Assembly: GCA_023091665.1 (NCBI GenBank)
Contig: JALJCQ010000008.1
Coordinates: forward strand, 310,001 to 374,000
Origin: Pythium myriotylum
Taxonomy: Eukaryota > Oomycota > Peronosporomycetes > Pythiales > Pythiaceae
Direction: 5' to 3'
DNA: 64,000 bases
A model generated the notes under the pieces. That model did no database searches, was not told the origin of the DNA, and was given only the letters and a program-made list of their open reading frames with translations. Each line of letters opens with the position of its first letter. Position 1 is the first letter of the stretch. The position numbers were made by a program, and so were the translations under genes. This document shows positions 50,211 to 60,778 of the stretch, piece after piece.

Positions 50211-50855
50211 CTAGTTGACCGAGCGAAGGTTGCGCGAGGACGCGAGCACGAGCGCAGCAGCACGCACAGCGGCCTCCGGCACGGACGTGGTCGGGTACGT
50301 GAGGTGGGCGGCGACGTTGAGGCCGTTGGCGCAGACCGGGTCGCCTTCGTTGCAGTAGTTGATCGACTTGGCGCCGTAGAGAGCGCTGTCCTTGGCGATC
50401 GACTGATCGAAAAGCGCGATCGGGTTGCCGAATGTCACCACGGCCTTGATGCGAGGCGCGAGCGTCGTCGGGATCGTCTGACCCACGCCCAAGATCGTAT
50501 GGATGCCAATCGCGATATCCGTGACCGTCGCACCCTGCGAGTAGCCGCCGATCACGAAGACGGTGTTGGGGCACGTCGCCGCGTAGTTGATGATGTGCGT
50601 CGACATGTCCGTGGCGCCGGGACCCGCACTGGTCTGCAGCGCGTCCGCGGCGTAGTTGACGGCGTACGAGTCAACGACCTTGCCCGGCAACGCAGCCGTC
50701 AGGTCCGCGAGGAGAGGGATGCCGCACGAACCGAGACCCGCTGGCTGGTTGGTGCCACGAGCGAAGACGAGGTGGACGTCCGAGCACTGGGCGTTGGCGA
50801 CCGTGCCGACCGTGGCGGCGAGCGCGAGAGCAAGGAGGTTGGTGAAGGAGACCAT
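50211..50855 (-). CDS. Cutinase 2 (GLGSCG subfamily)
   Basis: 214 aa, ATG at 50855, signal peptide MVSFTNLLALALAATVGTVANA. Ser106, Asp172 and His184 are all in place, as are the four disulfide cysteines, plus an extra cysteine at 43 (GLGSCGIPLL) with no obvious partner. It is tail-to-tail with cutinase 1 (300 bp). Its 5' end matches the relic at 53181-53237 and the 27-nt piece near SWEET exactly, so it or a close copy is the source of both. Confidence 0.95.
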   Translation of the reverse strand: MVSFTNLLALALAATVGTVANAQCSDVHLVFARGTNQPAGLGSCGIPLLADLTAALPGKVVDSYAVNYAADALQTSAGPGATDMSTHIINYAATCPNTVFVIGGYSQGATVTDIAIGIHTILGVGQTIPTTLAPRIKAVVTFGNPIALFDQSIAKDSALYGAKSINYCNEGDPVCANGLNVAAHLTYPTTSVPEAAVRAAALVLASSRNLRSVN

Positions 50856-50895
50856 CTTGGAAGTAGCTTGGGGGAAGGCTTGGGAGCTCGGAGGC

Positions 50896-50911
50896 GAATT
50901 GGAGAATGATC
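50896..50911 (-). promoter_or_regulatory. Oomycete initiator-like element of cutinase 2
   Basis: Read on minus: GATCATTCTCCAATTC, close to the oomycete Inr consensus (GCTCATTYYNCAWTTT), about 40 nt before the ATG, where oomycete starts usually fall. It is followed by a pyrimidine-rich leader (CCTCCGAGCTCCCAAGCC). Confidence 0.55.
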
Positions 50912-53180
50912 CCTCGCTGAGCTGACGATTCGAGGTGCCGATGGAATCCGGTCACGGGTCAGCGTGCTTCTATCCTGATGACGCTACGCACCGAGCCTGC
51001 TCTTCGAGTGGATAGTTGAACGGATCCTCCAGCCGTTCGTTTTGCTGAGTTTACACATCGAAGCGTCTTGAAGTTCGTGTCGCACTGCAACTGGGCTGTC
51101 GTGGGAGACTCGATCAAGCAGAGGCTGTGACAGTTTCGCTTGCAACACCGTGCTTCCGATCACCGATCTTGTCGACCACTTTGGCGTTCCACTCGGATGT
51201 CAAATGTGGCCGTGCTCAGCGCTGAGGTTTCTCGTTCTCTTCGGTGATACAGTTCGAATTGGCGTGAGGAGGACATCCCCCCTGAACGGGTCACACACAC
51301 TGGGGATAACTGTCAGCGACCACACCGATCTGTACCACAACAAGTAGACGCCGAGAGAGAGGTCCTCCGAATGCGTCTTCTGCTGTATTACTCGCGAAAT
51401 TGGTGGGCGCTGTCATCTTTGGTTGCAACTCCTCCGGTGCGCTAAACCCAGCGAACTCTCAGCGGGCTTTTTCCAGCCATAATCCAAGTCGCGCACGTCG
51501 CAATGGCGAGTCCTCACCAACTTCAAGGACTCGTACATTTTTTTCGTGGGGCAAGCTTTGACAAATTCTATAACGTCAATCTCTCTGGCAGTTGCATGTA
51601 CTGCAAGCGCTGACTATTACTGCGGGAATTTGGTGGTAAGCACGCTTTCGAAGTCCCCACCTTCCTCTCAAGCGCCTTCTTCGGCAATACTTTACGCGTA
51701 AATGCAGGTGGATAAAATATTTGAATGAGGTATCCTCTTGGTGTAACTATGACACTGAAATCGAGCGTCATCAAGTGTGAGAGTAACATAAAGTAATCAT
51801 GGCGCTGTTGGACGTGTACTTCTCGGTGGTACGCGAGTGCAGTTTCACGTGCTTCCCGCCGAAACTCTGCGGGAAAACACGAGAAGCAACCCCGCGTCAA
51901 TGGGAGACCTCCAAGTTAGAGGAGACGATTGTACAAGAAGATAGTGGTGAGCCCGTCCCAACGACAGCCGAAGCGTTCATTCAGAACGGTCCCGGGCGTG
52001 ACGACGCGTCATTGACAACAAAGCAGGCCTCATGTTGATATGTGCAGTGTACCAAGGTTAGTAATTTGCAGCCGATGCGAACTGATGATCATGAGACCGA
52101 CCCAAGCAGCCAGCACTGTTCTTCGCTCTTCGGCTCCTTTCTCAGCCTGCACAGAATTGGTTTTCGGGTCCCGATGGAATGACTCAACAGTGTGACTCAC
52201 AGAAGGAGGCGAAGCCACTGCGAACGCCAGTTGTCCGTTGTTGGAAGTTGGAAGCCAGCGCGCGAGATCCGGAGAAAACGCCGAATCGGTTTGCTGAAGC
52301 TTACAGAACCCTGGGCTTCCGAGCTGAGGCACAGCCGTCACGCCAACGTCGGACACGCTTCAAGCTCTCTATGTTCCCATTCCATTGAAGCGCCTCCGCA
52401 CCGCCAGAGAAGGCAGCGATGTTCTCAGAACGGACAGGGTGGTGGATGGCCTGACCGCGCAACTGCAACCCTCGACACTCGAGTGCAAGTCAGCCATATG
52501 AGTGACAGCACGAGGGGGATGAGCCGACGCAATCTTTGTTCTCACTTCTTTATCTTGGCAAATGTATGGGAGTGAGATGGGTTGCGATTGACTTGTGTCA
52601 AGGAAGGTTTCGAAATCGGTCACCTAGATACTGTATGTATGGAGCAACCCAAAGCCGAGAAGAACATTCGAAACCGACTGAGCTGGGCCACATTAGACAC
52701 CTTGGCTCGAAACGAAGTGAAAGGATCGTGTTGGGTCACAACTTGCTGACCGTGCTGTCATCAGGTTCAGGCGCTTTGGGATATTAGTTGGCACCAGCCG
52801 TTTGCGTCAACTGCAACAAGAACACTTCGCGAGAGTTGGATAAGCCCAAACTCGCACTTCAAGGCAGCCGGGCGGGCTGGATACTCGTGCAGAAAACGAC
52901 GTTCTTGCCACTGCCCATGAGTATGTACTAGAACAAACACTGAGTCGCCCGGCTGGAAGCGAGCTGGAGAGTGGCACCATCCAGAGAAGAGAGCTCAAAA
53001 ATCCATGCCTGGATGTTTGGAGGCTCGGGCGTCGTAGCCAGGACACAGGCTACATCAAGATGAAGTGTTCAGGGTCCACCACCTCCTCCTTCAAGCGTCC
53101 TAGCTTCACTGACTGCCGGCATCGGCAAGGAGCATTCTCGAATCCGCCTCCAAGTGCCCAAGCCCTCTCTACCCGACGTT
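50912..53180. other. 2.3-kb gene-poor spacer
   Basis: Only short accidental frames. There is no transposase, reverse transcriptase or recognisable gene. Base composition is lower in GC than the genes. Confidence 0.4.
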
Positions 53181-53237
53181 CAAGATGGTCTCCTTCACCA
53201 ACCTCCTTGCTCTCGCGCTCGCCGCCACGGTCGGCAC
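53181..53237 (+). pseudogene. Cutinase signal-peptide relic
   Basis: 57 nt identical to the 5' end of cutinase 2: the CAAG leader end, ATG at 53185 and codons for MVSFTNLLALALAATVGT. The match then stops and unrelated sequence follows, so no cutinase is made. Upstream (53131-53180) a diverged copy of the cutinase 5' leader is still visible (GCCTCCAAGTGCCCAAGCCC), showing that promoter, leader and signal sequence were carried together. Confidence 0.85.
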
Positions 53238-53592
53238 CGGGCCATCAGCAAGCGGGCTGTCAGACTTTATATTGTAGCTGTTCAAGTGCAGCCATATTAA
53301 AATGTAGAGAACTTCAACAACTCCAACCCTGGGACTCGTCCAGCTGGGGCAAATTTGTCATCCTATGCGTTTTCGTTGTTCTTGTGGGAATCGAGCGTCG
53401 TGTGCTCGAAGAGATGAAGCCTGTTTGTCACGGCGGCGCTTGAACTGTGAAACCAGAGAACGCCGATGGCGAATCCTCTGCATCTATTACCGAAGAAGCC
53501 ATTGATGGAACAATCTGTTCAAACCGTCAGGTTGAGCCCAAAACAAACTGGCAAGAATCGCAGGAGGTCACACGTCATTGATGCACTGCTGT

Positions 53593-54195
53593 TCAATTGT
53601 CATGTATCATAGATTGTGCTCCCATTGCCGTAGAGTGTGATGTCTCAGCAGCTACGACGTAATCGTGAACGCCCGGTTCCTCCTGAACCGTTGAACCCAA
53701 GACTCGCGTGGATCTTCCATTGTGTACCTGGAAGCGCAGAATGCCTACTGTACGTACATGTGTCTCGGTGGCCGTGAGATGGACAGCGTAACGTGATTTG
53801 ATTTGGCGTGCAACCGTTCGGGAAGAAGAAATCGAGGGCAAGACCATCATTTCCTCCGTAGGAACTCTCTTGTCTGTTCTGATGATCTCGAGTACGTTCC
53901 GTACTGTACAGTGCCGCTTCCAGATCTAGACGTGTTCAACCGGTAAAGGATCACCATGACGCAATCGGTCGCACGAGTAGAAGCCGGAGCTGTCGATTCC
54001 ATCTTCTGACTCACACCCATTGCCACCGCGAGTGCCTTCCTGTCGCCATTCTAGAAACAGAGGGAGATCGCTTTTCATCCTTTCGCTTGCATCCTCCAGC
54101 GTCCACGTCGCCAAGGCGATCAACAAGGAGAAGATCCGGTCACCATACGCACCCAAGTACAGCCATTCCACAGGCTGGATGACTTGCGGCGGCAT
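53593..54195 (-). CDS. Possible small spliced gene, unknown function
   Basis: Low confidence. An ATG at 54195 opens an 80-residue protein-like segment (VEWLYLGAYGDRIFSLLIAL; LPLFLEWRQEGTRGGNG). A possible intron from the donor at about 53954 (CATG|GTGATC) to an acceptor CTAG at about 53927 would be only about 28 nt but would continue into a frame with YGGNDGLALDFFFPNGC and ITLRCPSHGHRDTC. A second ATG frame (53593-53850, 85 aa) overlaps it. The pieces may be a decayed gene. No family was recognised. Confidence 0.2.
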
Positions 54196-54284
54196 TTGAC
54201 AATGGTTGATGCTGTTCTCGCAGATGCGGTGCCTGCGACTCTACCCATGCATGATCATTACATTGCTATTAGGATTCACATAGT

Positions 54285-54335
54285 TGAACTCAATTGACTC
54301 CACCTGCATCATCATCATCATCATCATCATGATCA
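54285..54335 (+). repeat. Dispersed repeat with CAT microsatellite, copy 1
   Basis: TAGTTGAACTCAATTGACT followed by a (CAT)n tract. A similar block (TAGTTGAACTCAATGGACT then CATCATCATCAT) occurs at 63030-63071, so the flank and the microsatellite are shared. Confidence 0.6.
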
Positions 54336-55438
54336 TTACATTTTCAACAGACCCTTGTTGTGGTGTTCCTATTGCCGCCATAGAGCTCTCTTGGGGGACT
54401 GCAAAGTAATGGATAATTCGACGATGCTCGAATCACGCTTGCCCTGGACGCTCCGGGCACACTATCTGCAGCGTTCCATCAGCTCTAGTTTGGGGAAAAC
54501 GCTTCTTGAAACGATCAGCTACAGTAATGGATACAGCGCCTCGAGTGAATCCACAACGAGCTGAATATTGAGACTGGGGAAACTGTATATAATGGACGTT
54601 TGACCTTTTATGGCGGCAGACTATCGTAGTGTTCCTGTCTCCAATTCTGTGTTGCCAAGCGGACGGGCGCTGGAATGGATTAGAAGCCTGTGGAGTTCCT
54701 TTAACGTCACCGCTCCAAGCGCCGATGGTCTGTGGTAGCTCACATGACACGACCAGCGATGCTCGAATGACGTAGTCACGTGGCCGCTCTTTGTGATGCG
54801 TGACGTCGTCTCCACATGCTGCATCGCCGCGTTTCACAGCTATCGGCATTACAAGTGACCACCAGCTGGGGATCGAGACGTTGGATCTGCTCACAAGATG
54901 GCTCGGTCTTGCGCTGCTGGCTGCTGAGGCAACCGCTCCGGCTCGCCAGCACTTCTCTCAGAGAGCAGAACTTGTGTGACCTTCCAAACATTGCAGTTGG
55001 CTGATCCTGACTCCTTCTGGGGAGAACGAGCGTGTCATCTCCAGGACAATAATGCCGAGGACTCGGGTGAAACAAACCGCGAGTACTGCACCACCGAGAA
55101 GCTTTCTGTCCTCCTCGCACGGGCGCGAGCGCAGAAGACGAGCCATGTTTACCTCCCGACCACGCGGCCGACGCAAACGTCCCACTCTCTTAGGGCAAAA
55201 ACGAGTCACAAGACTCAACCAGATCACGCGGCTTCCGGTGCGGAGACTGGGCGACTGGCTCAAGTGAGCAATCTGCGACGTGTGAAGGATCCTACATCGT
55301 CGTCAACAGCCCACGAGTGTGCAGCATCCGAGAAGGAGCAAGGATGAGGTCTAGTGAACGCGATCTTGTATTCACTACAACTGTACAGAGACTCTAAATA
55401 CACTAACTACATCGACGCCTGTGTGTTGAAGGGGCGTC
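54336..55438. other. Spacer before the truncated cutinase
   Basis: 1.1 kb. A 153-codon minus-strand frame (54433-54894) opens with GTG; an inner ATG gives about 138 residues (MPIAVKRGDAACGDDV...; ITVADRFKKRFPQTRADG). It is unrecognised and of a length that can occur by chance, so it is not called a gene. Confidence 0.35.
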
Positions 55439-56006
55439 TTAGTTGGCCTCGCCACGGAGGTTGCGCGACGGCGCGAGCACGAGCGCAGCAGCGCGAACAG
55501 CAGCTTGCGGCACGCTGTCGGTCGGGTATGTGAGGTGGGCGGCGGCGTTGAGGCCGTTGGCGCAGACCGGATCGCCCTTGTTGCAGTAGTTGATCGACTT
55601 GGCGCCGTAGAGAGCGCTGTTCTTGGCGATCGACTGACCAAAGAGCGCGATCGGGTTACCGAAGGTCACCACGGCCTTGATACGCGGCGCGAGGTTGGTC
55701 GGGATAGTCTGACCCGAACCAAGGATCGTCTTGATGCCGATGGCAATGTCAGTGACCGTCGCACCCTGCGAGTAGCCGCCGATCACGAAAACGGCGTTGG
55801 GGCACGAGGCGGCGTACGACGTGATGTGCTTGGACATGTCAGTCGCGCCCGAACCCGCGCTCGTCTGCAACGGATCCGCGGCGTAGTCGACGGCGTAAGC
55901 GTCGACGGTCTTGCCAGGCAGCGCGGCGGTGAGGCCGCTGAGAAGAGGGGTGCCGCATGAGCCAAGGCCCGCTGGCTGGTTGGTGCCACGAGCGAAGACG
56001 AGGTGG
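55439..56006 (-). pseudogene. Cutinase 3, 5'-truncated (no signal peptide, no start)
   Basis: The catalytic body is intact from HLVFARG to GEAN, with GGYSQG, CNKGDPVC and the His; it belongs to the GLGSCG subfamily. The first 27 codons of the family are missing, including the signal peptide and Cys24, which pairs with Cys95. At 56007 homology ends in mid-sequence, and the frame upstream reaches a stop (TGA) without an ATG, opening only at a GTG. Expression as a secreted enzyme is unlikely unless an unseen upstream exon supplies a start. Confidence 0.8.
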
Positions 56007-56010
56007 ATGA

Positions 56011-56648
56011 TGGATGAGTCCGGCACCTCTTTCGTGCATCACTCCAGCCCGATTGCGCTGCCTCATCGAGGTGACGGCTCTCGCGGTGGCCTCGCTCTCC
56101 ACGAAACCTGAAGAGATTCCATGAACTTCCTAACGAAGGAAAAGCCCCAGGCTGACTGGGCCTGCCATCCGTACGTCTGTGATACAGAACACTAGGACGC
56201 CTCGCTGCACATCTTGTCCTCGATGATTTGTGTTGATGCGTGTACTGTACAGGTCGTGTCCTGTCTGTGATGGATCCACGTACGTACGTTTCGTACCCCT
56301 TCGGTGGCTGCGTGATTGTCAGCAGCTGACGCGAGGAGAAGATTTGATGTGGCGCGCGACGCGTGGGGGAAAGAAAGCGAGTCGGAGTTCATCAGCTGAG
56401 TCACTTGTCAGTCAGTTGGGCTGTAGTACCTACAGTGCCAACTTCAAGGTGCGGCAACCGGGACGCCTTGAACCTTAGGAAGGCAGAGCGTCGAGTAATC
56501 GAGTGAGAGAGCGAAGACGCCGGAAGTACCGGTGTCTTCGCTTTCTCATCTTCCTCTTCCCCCTCCTTCTTCTTTCTACTTCTCCTCCTACGAGCGCCTC
56601 GGCATCCCGGGTGCACCCGACACCGACGAGTTACGAGCTGCTAGCACT
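56011..56648. other. Spacer between cutinases 3 and 4
   Basis: Unrelated to the 5' region of other cutinases at its left end. It becomes pyrimidine-rich (CTTCCTCTTCCCCCTCC) near 56560, upstream of the cutinase 4 promoter. No gene was found. Confidence 0.4.
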
Positions 56649-56664
56649 GCTCATTCGCACATTT
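56649..56664 (+). promoter_or_regulatory. Oomycete initiator of cutinase 4
   Basis: GCTCATTCGCACATTT is a perfect fit to the oomycete Inr consensus GCTCATTYYNCAWTTT, 50-65 nt before the ATG. It leads into the leader block GCCTCCTCGAGCCCAAGCC shared with cutinases 5 and 7. Confidence 0.75.
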
Positions 56665-56713
56665 GCCTCCTCGAGCCCAAGCCTCCCAAGCCACTCCCAA
56701 GCCGCCAAGCACC

Positions 56714-57361
56714 ATGGTCTCCTTCACCAACCTCCTCGCTCTCGCGCTCGCCGCCACCGTCGGCACTGTTGTCAACGCCCAGTGCTCGGATGTGCACTAC
56801 GTGTTCGCTCGTGGCACGAACCAGCCTGCTGGCTACGGCGATGTCGGCATCCCGCTCTACAGCGCTCTCGGTGCGGCTCTTCCGGGCAAGACGCTCACGG
56901 GCTACCCGGTCAACTACAAGGCGGACACGCTCCAGACCAGCGCTGGCGCGGGTGCCACGGACATGACCAAGCACATTGTGTCGTACGCGGCGTCGTGCCC
57001 GAACGCAGTCTTCGTGATCGGTGGTTACTCGCAGGGTGCGACCGTCACCGATATCGCCATTGGTATCAAGACGATCTTGGGCTCGGGCGATGTCATCCCC
57101 ACGTCGCTTGCCCCTCGCATCAAGGCTGTGGTGACCTTCGGCAACCCGATCGGCCTCTTCGGCCAGACTGTGGCGAAGGCGAGCGCTCTGTACGCTGCCA
57201 AGTCGATCGAGTACTGCAACAAGGGCGACCCGGTCTGCGGCAACGGTGTCAACGCCGCTGCTCACCAGACCTACCCGACCGACAGCGTGCCGCAGGCTGC
57301 CATCCGCGCCGCCGCGCTCGTGCTCACGCCGTCGCGCAACCTTCGCAGCGAGGACAACTAA
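56714..57361 (+). CDS. Cutinase 4 (GYGDVG subfamily)
   Basis: 215 aa from the ATG at 56714, signal peptide MVSFTNLLALALAATVGTVVNA. Catalytic Ser in GGYSQG, Asp in CNKGDPVC and the His are present, with both standard disulfides; the GYGDVG sequence replaces GLGSCG, so there is no spare cysteine. It shares its promoter and leader with cutinases 5 and 7, with which it forms the recent GYGDVG clade. Confidence 0.95.
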   Translation: MVSFTNLLALALAATVGTVVNAQCSDVHYVFARGTNQPAGYGDVGIPLYSALGAALPGKTLTGYPVNYKADTLQTSAGAGATDMTKHIVSYAASCPNAVFVIGGYSQGATVTDIAIGIKTILGSGDVIPTSLAPRIKAVVTFGNPIGLFGQTVAKASALYAAKSIEYCNKGDPVCGNGVNAAAHQTYPTDSVPQAAIRAAALVLTPSRNLRSEDN

Positions 57362-58271
57362 AGACTTAGGGCCCTAGTGGTAGTTCCAGTGTAGTGTAGA
57401 GTGTCGTGTTCCCATGTCAGTCAATCAAACTCAAGAATGGCCTTTTCATTCATTGCTCCCTTGTGATTGAGTCCTCTATGGCACAGTGGCTCGGTGGATC
57501 ATCTCCGCACTTCTATTACCAGTACTAGTAGTACTTCGCAGTATTCCTGCGTAGCACCAGCTTCTCGTTGGCTTGAGGAAAGCTGTGCTACAAGTCTCAA
57601 CAAAGCTCTGTCGATCGATCGTTCGCACTGACGTGAACTTGCGCACTTCAAATCCAGCGCACTCTAACTCAGCCAGTCCATAGCTGAGTCGGACTGATCA
57701 GGTGGTTGACGCAGTCACTTGCGGCGTCAACTTGAAGGACGTCCGGTCACAAGTTCAACCTGCGAACGACTGAGTTGGGAGCAGAGTCTCACGTTGGCGC
57801 TCGCTGCTTCCCAGCTCGGCAGCCAGTTTTGCCTCCGACCTTCGAGCACATCATCCACGATGGCTTGATCACGAGTCGCCAGATTTTCTATGAGCGTCGC
57901 AGATAGAGAGAGGGAGGACCCACCCTTACGACTCGTGATCAGCGGCCACCAGGACACGTACTATATACTAGGCATTCGAATATGAGATCGAGTGACTGCG
58001 CTATCAACGAAGCGAGAGGGGACGCCGATGTGGCGCGCCACGCTCAAGCCAAATCGCTCGCTGAGTACGGGCGATATGATTCCTCAGCGCCGTCAACGTT
58101 GAAGAAAGACACCATCCTCTCAGCTGAGGACAAGGATCTTTTGCATGCCTCACCTTCAACTCTCGAACTCGGGGTCACGGCGCTAAGCGAGACCCGACGT
58201 GCTCGCTTTCCACGCGCACGCGACGCCTTAGCAAGGCAGCTTTGGAGCCTCAGGCAGGCTTATCGACCGAA
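57362..58271. other. Spacer between cutinases 4 and 5
   Basis: About 910 bp. A minus-strand frame (57727-57957) contains a protein-like piece (DQAIVDDVLEGRRQNWLPSW) but no ATG. No gene is called. Confidence 0.4.
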
Positions 58272-58287
58272 TCCTCACTCGCGCATT
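58272..58287 (+). promoter_or_regulatory. Initiator-like element of cutinase 5
   Basis: TCCTCACTCGCGCATTT matches the Inr except for TCACTC in place of TCATTC, followed by the common leader GCCTCCTCAAGTCCAAGCC. It lies about 50-65 nt before the ATG. Confidence 0.55.
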
Positions 58288-58336
58288 TGCCTCCTCAAGT
58301 CCAAGCCTCCCAAGCCACTCCCAAGCTACTTCCAAG

Positions 58337-58984
58337 ATGGTCTCCTTCACCAACCTCCTCGCCCTCGCGCTCGCCGCCACCGTCGGCACCGTCGCCAACG
58401 CTCAGTGCTCGGACGTGCACTATGTCTTTGCTCGTGGCACGAACCAGCCTGCTGGCTACGGCGACGTTGGCATCCCGCTCTACGACGCACTCGGCGCCGC
58501 GCTGCCCGGCAAGTCCCTCACGGGCTACCCAGTCAACTACGCCGCCGACACGCTGCAGACCAGCGCGGGTCCCGGCGCGACCGACATGACCAAGCACATT
58601 GTGTCGTACGCGGCGTCGTGCCCGAACGCGGTCTTTGTGATCGGCGGTTACTCGCAGGGTGCGACGGTCACGGACATTGCCATCGGCATCAAGACGATCT
58701 TGGGCTCGGGCGATGTCATCCCCACGTCCCTCGCGCCTCGTATCAAGGCCGTGGTGACGTTCGGCAACCCAATCGGCCTCTTCGGCCAGACTGTGGCCAA
58801 GCAGAGCGCTCTCTACGCCGCCAAGTCCATTGAGTACTGCAACGAAGGCGACCCGGTCTGTGGCAACGGCCTCAACGCTGCTGCCCACCAGACCTACCAG
58901 ACCACGGCCGTGCCCCAGGCCGCCGTGCGTGCCGCTGCCCTCGTGCTCGGCTCGTCGCGCAACCTCCGTGGCGAGGCCAACTAA
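58337..58984 (+). CDS. Cutinase 5 (GYGDVG subfamily)
   Basis: 215 aa from the ATG at 58337, with the usual signal peptide. Triad and disulfide cysteines are intact (GGYSQG; CNEGDPVC; AAH). It is very close to cutinases 4 and 7; the last 20 nt of leader (CAAGCTACTTCCAAG) instead match cutinase 2, suggesting exchange between copies. A long (GA)n run begins just after the stop (about 58988-59010). Confidence 0.95.
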   Translation: MVSFTNLLALALAATVGTVANAQCSDVHYVFARGTNQPAGYGDVGIPLYDALGAALPGKSLTGYPVNYAADTLQTSAGPGATDMTKHIVSYAASCPNAVFVIGGYSQGATVTDIAIGIKTILGSGDVIPTSLAPRIKAVVTFGNPIGLFGQTVAKQSALYAAKSIEYCNEGDPVCGNGLNAAAHQTYQTTAVPQAAVRAAALVLGSSRNLRGEAN

Positions 58985-60716
58985 GGACAGAGAGAGAGAG
59001 AGAGAGAGAAGCATTCGTATCGTAGTAGTAGTAGTAGTTGGCTGTAGTCTGCAGCCCAGCGTAGTAATCCACGTGACGTTGCACTCCGACTGACTTCCGT
59101 TCCACCCCGGTTGCGCCTTTCCAGAGTCCAGTCCACCCACCGCGAAGAGTGGCATTTCCGGTGCTGGCCAGTTGTCACAGCGGGGCCATCCACTTCTTCT
59201 CTCTGTGTCCACCCATCACAGCGGGCAGAGTGTCTTTGTCCGAGTGCAACTGAGGGACTGATCGCCTACCCCGGACGAAGGAAGGAAGGAAGGAAGAGTA
59301 CAATGCGAGCGTCCGATGCCTCAGCGTGAAGAGGAAGATCCGCAACGAAGTCGCTCTCTTCGCACGGCGCGGAAGCACAGGCAAAGAAGATTCGAACGAT
59401 CGCCAGGCTGCTTCCTTCGCAGCCGACGCGATGCCGTTGCGGTGGAGACGAGATGAATAGTTTTAAATATATTTAAGCTTCCATTTTGGAAGCCTGGGAA
59501 TATTCGCGACGACGGCCCCGAGCGCTGGAAGCTGGAAGACCGAAGTGTCTTCTTCACCGTTTTTCTTTGCGAGCTTCTGCGGGCGCTGGATATGCGGATC
59601 CCACGTTCTTCCGGTGCTCTTTTCGCGCCGCGTTTGCTTCCCGCGGGAAGTTGCATATTCCATCTAGAACGATAACTCAGGTACTAGATGGATACAGTAT
59701 CGGAGTAGATAGGAAATGGAAGCAGTTGGGGTCCTGGGGGTGCTCGAGGTCGTCCAGGACTGAAGATGACCATGGAGTCTCGGTGGGGCAGGTCTAATCA
59801 CGCCTCGCACGCGTCCGTCCGGTGGTCGCCGGCGCGTAAAACTCCGTCATCGTTAATAGGAAATAGTACTCGGAGTTTCGTCGTCGTTGGGCTCCCCCGT
59901 CGCTCTTGGTGCTTCCCAGCTTTTACTGTACCGTACACGAGGCTTCGATAGAGTGGAGCCCCGAGAGAGTTGAAGTTCGTACCGTACAAGTCAAAGCCAC
60001 GAGTACTGTGTGTAGTCCGCGTTATTAGGACATTGAACTGCAAGCGCAGCTGCGCTCGGTCGAGATCCAGACCATCCTCCGATCCCAGCACTTCGTTTGT
60101 TGTTCTTTTTTCTTCTCTCTCTCTCTGAAGAAGATGTCTCTTTGGACGCGCATTCAGATGCCGGAGGACTGGATTCCTCGGATCTCCGCCAAGATCGGAT
60201 TGGGTGGCTGATCGCGTGACTCGGCGAAGTGCGCGTCAAAGAAACCGACTGATACAGACAGGCCACTTGTGAAAGGGAGATGGGCCTACTGTCGGAACTT
60301 GACTCGCGATGCAACAAATTGTAGCAATGAACAATTTCCGTCTAAAAGACATCCATAGAACCAGACTCCTCACGCTCGCTGCGCCAGGTGGCGAGTGCAA
60401 GCCTCAAGTCCTGCCGGGGCATCGTGGGTCCATCGTCCAAAGCCTCAGCGAATCTCCGTGAGGGGCTGCAGCCGGTGAGACTCTCGATTGCATCGACCAA
60501 CTAGGTCGACGCAACGGAACTCGCAAACCAATGAGCAAGCGCCGGACGAGAATCGCGACTGTCGGCCAACGCCAGGCCAGTGAGATGTTTGCGATTCTCC
60601 TCGGTGGGTTTCGCTGACGTCAACCAAGCCCTTCTCAGCAGCACCGCCATCTTGCCTCGAGTTTCCCCACGTGTCCGCTATCCGCTGGAAGCTGGAAGCG
60701 AGCCCTTCTCAGCTTG
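58985..60716. other. Spacer between cutinases 5 and 6, microsatellite-rich
   Basis: 1.7 kb with a (GA)n tract (about 58988-59010), a (GTA)n tract (about 59022-59040), a GGAA-type tandem (about 59279-59297) and a (CT)n tract (about 60115-60126). No gene or RNA could be supported. Confidence 0.45.
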
Positions 60717-60734
60717 TTCTCATTCCAACACTTG
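60717..60734 (+). promoter_or_regulatory. Initiator-like element of cutinase 6
   Basis: TTCTCATTCCAACACTTG resembles the oomycete Inr, 45-62 nt before the ATG, followed by a related Pro-codon-like leader (CAGCCCCCAAGCCAAGCG). Confidence 0.55.
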
Positions 60735-60778
60735 CCTTCCAGCCCCCAAGCCAAGCGCCCTCCCAAGCCTCCTCCAAG

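Noticed and set aside
57982..58271. Plus-strand frame with an ATG upstream of cutinase 5
   Set aside because: It runs out of frame into the cutinase; its first 90 residues have no signal or domain and precede the promoter element.
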